20,740 bases of DNA, taken from the NCBI GenBank assembly GCA_020724025.1, contig DYHU01000031.1:1-20740 (forward strand), read 5' to 3'. The position numbers and the translations under genes are program-made. The stretch's first letter is position 1; each line of letters starts with the position of its first letter. Shown here in pieces: positions 1-6,666 of the stretch. The notes under the pieces were generated by a model. It worked only from the letters and a program-made list of their open reading frames with translations. It did not search any database and had not been told where the DNA came from. This stretch comes from Syntrophorhabdus sp. (GTDB lineage Bacteria > Desulfobacterota > BSN033 > UBA1163).

Positions 1-155
1 AAACACCATGTTATTGCATTTAAAAGATTGGTTTTGCCTGCTCCATTAGCTCCTTCAATGACTACCAAATTTGAATTCAAATCATTACCATCAAAAATAA
101 TTTTTGTATCTTTATACTGTCTATAATTTTTTATTTCAATTGATTTAAATTTCAT
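1..155 (-). CDS. SMC/DndD-like AAA ATPase, N-terminal part only
   Basis: The gene reads leftward from an ATG at 155 and runs off the edge, so only about 51 residues are visible. They contain a typical start of an SMC/RecF-like ABC ATPase: a short beta strand and 'KNYRQYKD' segment, then a Walker A P-loop, GANGAGKT, at about residues 35-42, followed by NLLNAITWC. That layout is shared by DndD, Lamassu and ABC-three-component ATPases, RecF and SMC proteins, so the exact family cannot be fixed. A strong Shine-Dalgarno (GGAGG) lies just before the ATG, inside the end of the preceding 60-residue gene, and the two genes overlap as ATGA, which implies translational coupling. In this context it is probably the ATPase of a defence system. 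The remaining sequence, including Walker B and any coiled coil or hinge, lies outside the window. Confidence 0.8.
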   Translation of the reverse strand, partial: MKFKSIEIKNYRQYKDTKIIFDGNDLNSNLVVIEGANGAGKTNLLNAITWC

Positions 156-334
156 TTTACCTCCTTCTTTAAGAGCGTACTTATTTGGGAATTATACTCA
201 TCTTTAAATATCCATCTACTGCCTTGCCGTTGAAACTCTTCACGTATTGCCCATAATAGGAACTCTTTCACGTTTTCCTTATACTGACCATCTTTTAACT
301 TTTTTATAATTCTTACATTAACATCTTCATTCAT
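152..334 (-). CDS. 60-residue protein between helicase and ATPase genes
   Basis: A 60-residue, charged, mostly helical-looking protein with no membrane segment and no cysteines. I do not recognise a catalytic motif. Its reality is supported by a good Shine-Dalgarno (GGGAGGG) 5 bases before the ATG, by its tight fit between the helicase stop (11 bases upstream) and the ATPase start (4-base overlap), and by composition matching both neighbours. Small accessory proteins encoded between a helicase or nuclease and an SMC-like ATPase are common in restriction and defence operons, and some are annotated as small proteins associated with DNA-modification systems. A role as a bridging or regulatory subunit of the ATPase is inference only. 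It is too short for a typical ABC-3C middle component. Confidence 0.65.
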   Translation of the reverse strand: MNEDVNVRIIKKLKDGQYKENVKEFLLWAIREEFQRQGSRWIFKDEYNSQISTLLKKEVK

Positions 335-345
335 ATTTACCCTCC

Positions 346-2475
346 CTAATGAAATCTTTCCTCGATATCCCTAATAATTTTTATGCATTCAATAATATTT
401 ATAGAAGTATTTGCAAATTCTTCATATCTTCTTAACTCAAGTGAAACTATTTTTTTTTCAAATTCTGCTAATGGGCCAATAATTTTTTTCCGCCTATCAA
501 GCGTTGGAAATACAATTATGTCGTAAATGGTTGCTAATTCTTTTCCCGGAAAGCGCCTCAGTAGTCTCCCTCTACGTTGAATATATTCCCTTGGATTACC
601 AGTACTTGCAAGAATTATAGAAGTCCTGGCTTGAGGAATATCAACTCCTTCATCAAGACATTTCATTGCAACAAGCGCTTGGAAATTTCCTTCTGCAAAA
701 TGTTCTAATATTTTTTCCCTTTCTGATTTTCCTGCATATTGTTTAGCAGGTGAAATGCCTTCTTCTTGAGTGAACTTATGTTGGATTATTTGCCTTTCGT
801 TCAAGATTTCTTGAACCGATTCAATCTGTTCTGGTGAACAGTATATTAGGCAATGTTTAATTTCGTTGATACTATCTAAAATTTTACTGAATATGGCATA
901 TTTATTAGAGGCATTTTGAATAATTATTTGCCTTTTGAAACATAATAGATCAAAGTATCGCTCAGTTTCCCCTTCATCTCTTGTTGAAAAGTAGGCTTTT
1001 GCTATCTTTTGGGACGTTTCCAAATATTCCTCTAATTCTTCATCAGTCAGCTCTGTAAAATGAGGTTTGTATTCGTACGGTGATAAATAAGTTTCGCCAG
1101 TCTCAGGATTAATCGTTTTAATAGCGTCCTCTAGAGAAAAAACGAATAAATCCGCTTCATCCTTGATTTGAAAGAAATCCAATAATAATTTGGTACCTTC
1201 AGGATCAAACCAACGTGTGGGAGTGGCACTTAAACCTAACCTATAATCATATCTTTCAGTTAACCCGAGTCTTCTAACCTCCGAACCGAGGCTATGGACT
1301 TCATCAGCTATCAGAAATAATTTACACCCTGCCAGCGAGAGGAACTCTTTAAAATCATCTTTGTAGAAGGTATCATGCGTTGTCAAAATTACCAAAGCAT
1401 TCACTGCATCATTTTTCACATCCCTGAGGCGGTCCGCTAAAGTATTTCTCCACCCTGGATTTCCACTAAAGGCGTCAACCATGTTAACACTAACATCTAG
1501 CCTCTCTACGCTTTCTTTCCACTGATGGATCAGATGACTGTAGGGACACGTAATAACAGTTACAAGCTTTTTTCCCTCAGAGAGAAGGTGTTTAAGACAT
1601 GCCAAAGCTGCAAGCGTCTTTCCGGTTCCTGTGGCCATTTCAAATATACATCGCTTCCCATTTTTGAGCCATTTATCAAGTGCCTGGACTTGGTGGCCCC
1701 ATAATTTAATGCCCCTTTTCTTTTTCTTTGTGTATAGTTTGGCAACCTCTAATTCTACGATATCACTTGGTGCTATATCTATTAGCTTTTTTCTAACTGC
1801 GTCAGGAATATCAATAACTTCTGTTCTTTTAGTAACGCCAGACCAGAATCCTTGAAATCTGTTAACATCTGCTTGCAGGTATTCCCGCTGTGATTCTTCC
1901 CAGCCACAAAAAACCTTAAATTCCTCTATGTTATGAATCCAAGCACTTGCAGTTTCGTTGTCCGACCCACTAAAGGAAATTACATTCCCCTCGGCATCCA
2001 TTAAAATTCCAACCTTTTGGTGAAAAATTCCTAACTTTAAAGCTTCTTCATAATCAAGTGGCCTATTGTTGTCATCTTTGACGACTGCTATTTTGATTTC
2101 AAGAAATCCATTAGCCATCATCCATCCAAGTCCCTTTACATGATTTTCTACAAATCTGTTTTCTAATGCTGCAATATCTTCAAACTCGCGTAGTGAGTTT
2201 TTTGTTATTATATCGGATAGGTCCCCTTTTGCTTCCAGAATGGCTTGTACATCCTCTCTGCTCAGTTTAGCCCCACAAATCAATCTTATACTGCCTCTGT
2301 TAGAGATGAATCCCGCTATTCCTCTCGCGGCAACAGCTAAGCTGGTTGATGAAAAGAAGCCCGCAAGACGGTCATACTTAGTGGAAGCTGATAATGCAGG
2401 TATATAAAATTCATTAAGTATATCATCCTGGTCAGAATCATAACTTTTTTTAAGATTAAGCTCTTTTAAGTTCAT
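346..2475 (-). CDS. Phospholipase D-like / SF2 DEAD-box helicase fusion
   Basis: A 709-residue protein of two parts. Residues 1 to about 230 form a phospholipase D-like domain with an HxK pair (H152, K154) followed by D160 and GSDN at 170-173, resembling half of an HKD nuclease site. Residues about 255-700 are a superfamily 2 helicase: Walker A ATGTGKT at 281-287, a DEVH box at 391-394, SATP at 416-419, and a C-terminal lobe with the arginine-finger motif QRRGRLLRR. This architecture occurs in restriction-type proteins, including families associated with DNA phosphorothioation (Dnd) loci; that link is recalled, not tested. Only one HKD half-site is present, so nuclease activity would need dimerisation. 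The gene leads a minus-strand cassette with the 60-residue protein and the ATPase. The region is distinctly A+T-rich compared with the rest of the window, suggesting horizontal acquisition. Confidence 0.88.
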   Translation of the reverse strand: MNLKELNLKKSYDSDQDDILNEFYIPALSASTKYDRLAGFFSSTSLAVAARGIAGFISNRGSIRLICGAKLSREDVQAILEAKGDLSDIITKNSLREFEDIAALENRFVENHVKGLGWMMANGFLEIKIAVVKDDNNRPLDYEEALKLGIFHQKVGILMDAEGNVISFSGSDNETASAWIHNIEEFKVFCGWEESQREYLQADVNRFQGFWSGVTKRTEVIDIPDAVRKKLIDIAPSDIVELEVAKLYTKKKKRGIKLWGHQVQALDKWLKNGKRCIFEMATGTGKTLAALACLKHLLSEGKKLVTVITCPYSHLIHQWKESVERLDVSVNMVDAFSGNPGWRNTLADRLRDVKNDAVNALVILTTHDTFYKDDFKEFLSLAGCKLFLIADEVHSLGSEVRRLGLTERYDYRLGLSATPTRWFDPEGTKLLLDFFQIKDEADLFVFSLEDAIKTINPETGETYLSPYEYKPHFTELTDEELEEYLETSQKIAKAYFSTRDEGETERYFDLLCFKRQIIIQNASNKYAIFSKILDSINEIKHCLIYCSPEQIESVQEILNERQIIQHKFTQEEGISPAKQYAGKSEREKILEHFAEGNFQALVAMKCLDEGVDIPQARTSIILASTGNPREYIQRRGRLLRRFPGKELATIYDIIVFPTLDRRKKIIGPLAEFEKKIVSLELRRYEEFANTSINIIECIKIIRDIEERFH

Positions 2476-2476
2476 T

Positions 2477-2575
2477 TCAAGACTTTATATATCCTCCTAA
2501 TTCTGTATCAAACAATTTTTTAATATTAAAAACTCCTTTTATTAATTTAGAATTGATTAAAATTGAGGGTCGCAC
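2477..2575 (-). pseudogene. Possible 3' remnant of a gene upstream of the helicase
   Basis: An open frame of 32 codons (GTG at 2575, TGA at 2477-2479) ends one base before the helicase ATG. Near-adjacent stop and start codons are typical of operon partners, and the helicase start has only a distant Shine-Dalgarno of its own (GGAGG about 14 bases away), as expected for reinitiation. The frame could be a very short leader peptide or, more likely, the last codons of a deleted upstream gene. The A+T-rich composition ends here, consistent with a recombination boundary. The peptide matches nothing I recognise. Confidence is low because a 33-codon open frame in A+T-rich DNA can occur by chance. Confidence 0.28.
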
Positions 2576-2631
2576 CTTCAAATTTCATTTTATATACTTA
2601 CCTAACTCTACTTACCTCTGCTAACTTCCCT

Positions 2632-2811
2632 TTATCCACCTTCACCCTTCAATTGTTCTGGAGTCCGTTCCTCAAGCCATAGTTTGCAGATATTTTTCCA
2701 CCCAATTCGGCGCCATTTTTTAAATGCAGCCTTCAATTCTTCCAGGCGCTTTGCTTCGAGTAGGTCTTTCTGGGCAGCTCTCAAATCTTCAAGGGATGCG
2801 ATCGCTGGCAT
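2632..2811 (-). CDS. Small charged protein, 59 residues, unknown
   Basis: A small ORF whose best start is the ATG at 2811, because a strong Shine-Dalgarno (GGAGGAG) sits just upstream of it; an in-frame ATG 12 bases further upstream has none. The product is 59 residues, very rich in Lys, Arg, Glu and Leu, with a helix-forming middle (residues about 8-35) and two tryptophans in the second half. No enzymatic motif or membrane segment is visible. It stands alone, just outside the A+T-rich defence island and in composition more like the rest of the window. The Shine-Dalgarno and the coding-like amino acid composition favour a real gene, but no family is recognised. Confidence 0.42.
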   Translation of the reverse strand: MPAIASLEDLRAAQKDLLEAKRLEELKAAFKKWRRIGWKNICKLWLEERTPEQLKGEGG

Positions 2812-2987
2812 ACTCTCCTCCATATTTCAAAATTCTGATTGGTTTACTCTTCAACGATCAGGGCCACACAAAAACCCATTCTTTCTGAGAATAGGCTCTC
2901 TTCAATTCCAAAACAACGATTGCATAGCGCACTCGCTCGTTAGGCGTAAATCGTAGAAAACAAAACATCGCTTTGGTGAGTAATTTA

Positions 2988-3089
2988 TCAGAAATACAAC
3001 GAAAGGTCAATTTTAGCTATTACATTTTTACTCCGGATGCCAGGACGAAATTCATCCAGTTTTAATATCTTGAGATCCCAGAATCCCAT
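2988..3089 (-). pseudogene. 5' stub of a cupin gene related to the one at 11542
   Basis: Reading leftward from an ATG at 3089, preceded by a Shine-Dalgarno (GGAGG), there are 33 codons before a stop. The first 21 residues match the start of the intact cupin at 11542-11853 at 17 positions, and 54 of 63 bases agree by hand alignment; several differences are at third codon positions. After residue 21 the similarity stops, so the whole beta-barrel with its metal-binding histidines is missing. It lies just downstream of acr3 on the same strand, so a full cupin may once have been the last gene of the arsenic operon. The divergence suggests an old paralogue that was truncated rather than a recent duplication. 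I see no other recognisable gene in 2812-2987. Confidence 0.7.
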
Positions 3090-3133
3090 TTTTTACCTCC
3101 ATTAGAACCCATTAAGAAGGATTTTCTCTAAAA

Positions 3134-4228
3134 TTACGGCTTACAACTCACATGGCAAACTCCAGTGGGAGTTTCCACGGCAAAGGGGAAATATTTTCTC
3201 TTAAACCAGAGCGCCACATTGACCAGACTGATTAAGATGGGAACTTCCATCAAAGGGCCGATGACCGCTGCAAATGCCTGACCGGAGTTGATCCCGAAGA
3301 CTGCCACGGCCACAGCAATGGCGAGCTCAAAGTTGTTCGATGCGGCTGTGAAACTCAGGGTTGTTGACTGTTCATAGGTTGCCCCTGCCTTCATGGAGAG
3401 GTAGAAGGAGACGAAGAACATGACCACAAAATAGATACACAGGGGGATGGCTATCCGGACCACATCCAGAGGGAGCTGAACAATATACTCCCCTTTGAGA
3501 GAGAACATGACCAGAATGGTGAAGAGGAGAGCGATTAATGTGATAGGGCTTATCTTAGGAACAAACTTCTCTTCGTACCACTGCCGGCCTTTTGTCTTTA
3601 GACCAATGATCCGGGAGAGGACTCCTGCAATAAAAGGAATTCCCAGATAGATGAAGACGCTTTCCGCAATCTGACCGATTGTGATCTTAACTGCCATTCC
3701 TTTCAGCCCCAGCCAGGGCGGAAGGATCGTGATGAAGATATAGGCGTAGATGGAGAAGAAGAGAACCTGGAAAATGGAATTGAAGGCTACGAGACCAGCG
3801 CAGTATTCTCTGTCTCCGGAGGCCAGGTCATTCCATACGATCACCATGGCAATGCATCTGGCCAGCCCGATCAGAATCAATCCGACCATGTACTCGTGAT
3901 ATCCGGAAAGAAAGGCGATCGCTAAAAGAAACATGAGGACGGGGCCGATCACCCAGTTCTGGACCAGGGACAAACTCAACACCTTGTAATTCCGGAAAAC
4001 CTGGCCCAGTTTTTCATACCTCACCTTGGCCAAGGGTGGGTACATCATCAGAATCAACCCGATGGCGATGGGTATGTTTGTGGTATCGACCTGGAACTGG
4101 TTCCAGAAGTGAACGATACCCGGAAAGATATATCCCCAGCCCACGCCCACAAACATCGCCAGAAAGATCCACAGGGTTAAAAACCGATCCAGAAAAGAAA
4201 GTTTTTTTGTGACCCGTTCTTCAGCCAT
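3134..4228 (-). CDS. acr3: ACR3-type arsenite efflux permease
   Basis: A 364-residue integral membrane protein of the BASS superfamily with about ten hydrophobic segments and no signal peptide. It extrudes As(III) from the cytoplasm using the proton motive force. The ACR3 hallmark is present: [16 protein letters not shown] at about 121-136, with the conserved Cys125 in TM4 that is needed for arsenite transport, and a second conserved region with [10 protein letters not shown] in the TM9 area. Length fits the family. A good Shine-Dalgarno (GGGAGG) precedes the ATG. It is the last intact gene of the arsenic operon, 39 bases after the Fe-S protein gene. The extreme C-terminus carries two extra cysteines (CHVSC), which might bind metalloid, though this is not a known requirement. 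Confidence 0.95.
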   Translation of the reverse strand: MAEERVTKKLSFLDRFLTLWIFLAMFVGVGWGYIFPGIVHFWNQFQVDTTNIPIAIGLILMMYPPLAKVRYEKLGQVFRNYKVLSLSLVQNWVIGPVLMFLLAIAFLSGYHEYMVGLILIGLARCIAMVIVWNDLASGDREYCAGLVAFNSIFQVLFFSIYAYIFITILPPWLGLKGMAVKITIGQIAESVFIYLGIPFIAGVLSRIIGLKTKGRQWYEEKFVPKISPITLIALLFTILVMFSLKGEYIVQLPLDVVRIAIPLCIYFVVMFFVSFYLSMKAGATYEQSTTLSFTAASNNFELAIAVAVAVFGINSGQAFAAVIGPLMEVPILISLVNVALWFKRKYFPFAVETPTGVCHVSCKP

Positions 4229-4267
4229 TTTTCAATCCTCCCTTGGCATCGTTTTTTTCTCTAATGG

Positions 4268-4807
4268 TTACGTAAATATTTCATATCCTGTGCCCTGAAG
4301 GAGTTCAAGGAGCACCTGCCGTTTCTCTTGATATTCATTCGAGGAGAGGGGAGAGCATTTCAAAATCCCCACCTCTTTTTTTATTAATTTAAAAGCAAAG
4401 GATAGGCAAGTGGGCAGTCCACATTTTTTACAATTCGTTTCGGGAAGAAGTTTAACGATATCTGTTGGTTTAAGCTCCTTTTTCATGGTGTAGTCAGGTT
4501 GAATGTTGTCACGATTTTGATAGGTCTCGTTCACCAAGTTCTGCACCCACTTTAAGATCACCTCGGCTTCCTTTTCATCGTCAATTTTTGTCAAAGTTAT
4601 ATGATTGACATGAAGTGAAATTAACTTCTCGTCTTTTTTTATAGTTAAGGTTAATGCCGGATGATTGAAGAGACATTCCTTCAGGGTGGCATTCAGATAA
4701 GGGAAGGCTTCGTAGATTTCACCGGATACTTCTGCGACCACCCGTATTTTTTCTGGATCAGCCAGACACGGGAGGATACGAGTAATTTTGTATGATTGGA
4801 GTAACAT
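4268..4807 (-). CDS. Fe-S domain protein of the arsenic operon
   Basis: A 179-residue soluble protein. The C-terminal third holds a four-cysteine [4Fe-4S] motif of the CdhD/AcsC/RnfB type: C126-x2-C129-G-x-P-T-C134 and C151. The N-terminal 110 residues form an unrecognised domain with alternating strands and helices. The ATG comes two bases after the stop of the selenoprotein-like gene, so translation is probably coupled. Proteins with this Fe-S domain are known in corrinoid and acetyl-CoA pathways, but no corrinoid partner is encoded here. In this operon an electron-transfer role with the neighbouring thioredoxin-like protein, for example in arsenic or organoarsenical redox, is a reasonable inference and nothing more. 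Confidence 0.8.
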   Translation of the reverse strand: MLLQSYKITRILPCLADPEKIRVVAEVSGEIYEAFPYLNATLKECLFNHPALTLTIKKDEKLISLHVNHITLTKIDDEKEAEVILKWVQNLVNETYQNRDNIQPDYTMKKELKPTDIVKLLPETNCKKCGLPTCLSFAFKLIKKEVGILKCSPLSSNEYQEKRQVLLELLQGTGYEIFT

Positions 4808-4809
4808 CC

Positions 4810-5043
4810 TTACCTAATCCATGCTTTGATTTCTTCTATTTTGGGAAGTTTTCCGGCTACCTTGACGACTCCATCCACTACCAGGGCCGGAGTGACGAGG
4901 ACACCGTAGTTGGTGATGGTTTGGATGTCCTGGACTTTAATCACCTTGGCGTCAATTCCCAGTTCTTTGACTGCATCCTTGGCTCGCTCCGCGAGCTGAT
5001 TACACTTCGGTCAACCCATTCCTAAGATCTCGATCTTCTTCAT
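4810..5043 (-). CDS. Thioredoxin-like protein with in-frame TGA, probable selenoprotein
   Basis: From an ATG at 5043, with Shine-Dalgarno GAGGAGG, the frame gives 77 residues if the TGA at 5011-5013 is read through as codon 11. The result is a complete small thioredoxin-fold protein of the 'redox-active disulfide protein 2' type: a first beta strand, then G-M-G-U-P-K-C, a cis-proline segment VTPALVVDG, and a final helix. TGA sits exactly at the first cysteine of the expected CxxC, giving U11-x-x-C14. A perfect 6-bp stem with loop GGA begins 14 bases after the TGA, matching the spacing of bacterial SECIS elements. The gene is followed two bases later by the Fe-S protein gene. A cysteine-to-stop mutation is the alternative, but the hairpin and the otherwise intact frame argue against it. 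Standard gene callers would miss or truncate this gene. Confidence 0.85.
4982..4996 (-). promoter_or_regulatory. SECIS-like hairpin downstream of the in-frame TGA
   Basis: On the mRNA strand the six bases GCUCGC pair perfectly with GCGAGC around a GGA loop. The first loop base lies 20 bases after the UGA. Bacterial SECIS elements are known to be short stem-loops inside the coding region with a G at the first or second loop position, roughly 16-37 bases after the UGA; this hairpin fits all three points. It is presumed to recruit SelB. The minimal three-base loop is at the short end of the range. Confidence 0.7.
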
Positions 5044-5074
5044 TTTTAACCTCCTCAATACACAATTGGAAGCT

Positions 5075-5169
5075 GTCATTCCCGTGAAAACGGGAATCCA
5101 GACGCTGTCCCTGTGGAAGCAGAGAACCATACAATCAAAAGATTGGATTCCTACTTTCGTAGGAATGAC
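5075..5169. repeat. GTCATTCC palindromic repeat inside the arsenic operon
   Basis: A 95-base element bounded by GTCATTCC at one end and GGAATGAC at the other. It has an inner hairpin TTCCCG-TGAAAA-CGGGAA near the left end and a second one, CCTACTTTCGTAGG, near the right end. A closely similar copy is at 15509-15577. It fills most of the gap between the permease stop and the selenoprotein start, leaving the Shine-Dalgarno of the latter intact. It resembles the small non-autonomous repeats that litter many deltaproteobacterial genomes. Confidence 0.8.
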
Positions 5170-5180
5170 AAAAAAAGGAG

Positions 5181-6209
5181 TTATGCCCAGTAGTGTCCAA
5201 AGACCATCCCAGTGATTGTTGCCATAATAACCACCAGTAATATATAGGTGAAGCCTTTCTTCGCCCCCATCACCCGAACAATGACGATCATGCTGGGTAG
5301 ACTTAATGCAGGACCGGCGAGAAGGAGCGCAAGGGCTGGACCCCGGCCCATCCCCATATCCAGAAATGCCTTGATTATAGGAACTTCCGTTAATGTGGCA
5401 AAGTACATGAGGGCTCCAAAAACTGAGGCGATGAGGTTCGAACGGAGGGAATTTCCTCCCAGCCAGTGCTGAATCAAGGATTCCGGAATAAGGGCTTTTA
5501 TCATTCCCGCAACGAACACCCCGAGAAGAAGCCAGGGGGTGATAAGCTTCACGAAGCCCCATGTAGCCGAGAGCCATTCCTTGATCTCTTCCTTATCATA
5601 CCAGCGTTTCAGGGCAATAAAGAGAACAATGAAAGAAACACCCGTCAGGACCCACATTTTCTGGGAGGCAAAAACGAGTATACCGACCAGGGAGGCAAAA
5701 TAGATAAGCAATACATAACCTTTCTTCCCGCCCTCCGGAATACCAAGAGCCAGGGCCTGCTCTAATTTTTCCTTCTCTTCTCTCCGGAAAAGAAAGGCCA
5801 TGATGAGTCCAATAATGATGGAAAAAACGATGGCACCAATCGCCCTCCCCGCTCCGAGATCAAAACCTAAAAGTCTTGCAGAATAGACGATTGCAAGGAC
5901 GTTGATGGCCGGGCCTGAATAAAGGAAAGCTGTGGCCGGCCCAATACCTGCACCTCTCTGATAAATTCCGGAGAAGAGAGGCAGTACGGTGCAAGAACAA
6001 ACGGCGAGGACCGTTCCCGAAACGGACGCCACCCCATAAGAAATCACCCTCTTCGCTTGGGCGCCAAAATATTTGATCACCGAAGCCTGGGAGACGAAGA
6101 CTCCGATAGCACCGGCGATGAAGAAGGCAGGAATAAGGCAGGTAAGAACATGGGCAGAGAGGTAATCTAAAAAAGCATGGATTCCGCCCTGAAGAATAAG
6201 GCTGAACAT
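5181..6209 (-). CDS. arsP: ArsP/DUF318-family permease
   Basis: A 342-residue permease of the ArsP/DUF318 family with about eight to ten membrane segments in two groups, separated by a charged loop around residues 135-165. The family hallmark CSCTVLPLF is present, with Cys71 and Cys73; ArsP proteins export trivalent organoarsenicals such as methylarsenite. The second half repeats a related pattern (TEVPIIKAF and LLAGPALSLPS). It follows arsR by 20 bases and starts the structural part of the operon. Members of this family also occur without arsenic context, so the substrate is inferred from arsR and acr3. The gene symbol is given on family and context grounds. Confidence 0.88.
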   Translation of the reverse strand: MFSLILQGGIHAFLDYLSAHVLTCLIPAFFIAGAIGVFVSQASVIKYFGAQAKRVISYGVASVSGTVLAVCSCTVLPLFSGIYQRGAGIGPATAFLYSGPAINVLAIVYSARLLGFDLGAGRAIGAIVFSIIIGLIMAFLFRREEKEKLEQALALGIPEGGKKGYVLLIYFASLVGILVFASQKMWVLTGVSFIVLFIALKRWYDKEEIKEWLSATWGFVKLITPWLLLGVFVAGMIKALIPESLIQHWLGGNSLRSNLIASVFGALMYFATLTEVPIIKAFLDMGMGRGPALALLLAGPALSLPSMIVIVRVMGAKKGFTYILLVVIMATITGMVFGHYWA

Positions 6210-6229
6210 CGTTGGGTCCCTTTCTCAAA

Positions 6230-6547
6230 TCACAACGAACGCATCAGTCTGCTCTGCTCGCTCACCAGATTCTTCAAAACGGTGTTGATATTGTCTAAGA
6301 TCTCAAAGACCTTTGGGTCCTTCACTTTCACCATCACCTTCACTCCATCTTTTCGGGTGGTGACGAGATGGCTCTTCTGCATCAGTGAAATATGGCGGGA
6401 GATATTGGACTGCTCACCGTTAATCGCCGGAACGATCTCGCAGATACATCTTTCTCCATCCCGTAGAAATTCGAGGATTTTTAAACGAGTGGGTTGGGCA
6501 AGGGCCTTTAAAACTTCCGCCTTCATTTCGAGAATCCTTTCCTCCAT
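6230..6547 (-). CDS. arsR: ArsR-family metalloregulatory repressor
   Basis: A 105-residue winged-helix repressor that senses As(III). The start is the ATG at 6547 because AAGGAGGAG lies immediately upstream; the in-frame ATG at 6574 falls inside the operator palindrome and lacks a Shine-Dalgarno. The core shows KALAQPTRLKILEFL (about 14-28), then the metal-site segment ERCICEI with Cys34 and Cys36, matching the ELCVCDL site of classical ArsR, and the recognition helix QSNISRHISLM (about 46-56). It is the first gene of the operon and very probably autoregulates through the palindrome at 6563-6584. No third ligand cysteine is obvious, so the site may use two cysteines plus another residue. Confidence 0.93.
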   Translation of the reverse strand: MEERILEMKAEVLKALAQPTRLKILEFLRDGERCICEIVPAINGEQSNISRHISLMQKSHLVTTRKDGVKVMVKVKDPKVFEILDNINTVLKNLVSEQSRLMRSL

Positions 6548-6562
6548 AAACTCCTCCTTGTA

Positions 6563-6584
6563 TATATGATTCATTAATCATATA
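6563..6584. promoter_or_regulatory. Probable ArsR operator palindrome
   Basis: A perfect 9-4-9 inverted repeat, TATATGATT-CATT-AATCATATA. It lies 16 bases before the arsR start and overlaps the predicted -10 of the arsR promoter. A+T-rich palindromes of this kind are typical ArsR/SmtB operators, and repression by steric block of RNA polymerase is the expected mechanism. Confidence 0.8.
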
Positions 6585-6607
6585 ATCCAAAAGTCATAAT
6601 TTGTCAA
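6579..6607 (-). promoter_or_regulatory. Promoter of the arsenic operon
   Basis: On the minus strand a perfect -35 TTGACA (6602-6607) is followed by a 17-base spacer and TATATG (6579-6584), a 4/6 match to the -10 consensus. The -10 is embedded in the ArsR palindrome, which explains how arsenic could relieve repression. Confidence 0.65.
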
Positions 6608-6631
6608 TGAAGGATTTTTAAGTCCGTGTCT

Positions 6632-6660
6632 TTGAAACTTTGTCCGCTTGTTGGTATAAT
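6632..6660 (+). promoter_or_regulatory. Divergent sigma-70 promoter of the redox operon
   Basis: TTGAAA (6632-6637), a 17-base spacer and a perfect TATAAT (6655-6660). The predicted transcription start is at about 6667, which coincides with the GTG start codon of the next gene. The mRNA would therefore be leaderless or nearly so. It is about 25 bases from the arsR promoter's -35, back to back with it. Confidence 0.65.
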
Positions 6661-6666
6661 AGGATT

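Noticed and set aside
2850..2970. A 36-codon minus-strand frame (begins MFCFLRF) between the cupin stub and the 59-residue ORF
   Set aside because: It has no Shine-Dalgarno, no family resemblance and could be chance; kept only as unexplained intergenic sequence.
5011..5577. A 188-codon minus-strand frame ending in the residues MKKIEILGMG
   Set aside because: It runs out of frame through the ArsP gene and the repeat; only its last 10 codons are real, as the start of the selenoprotein-like gene.
6640..6666. Upstream TTG start for the double thioredoxin/CcdA fusion
   Set aside because: It lies before the predicted transcription start, overlaps the promoter -10 and would put nine residues ahead of an ideal signal peptide.
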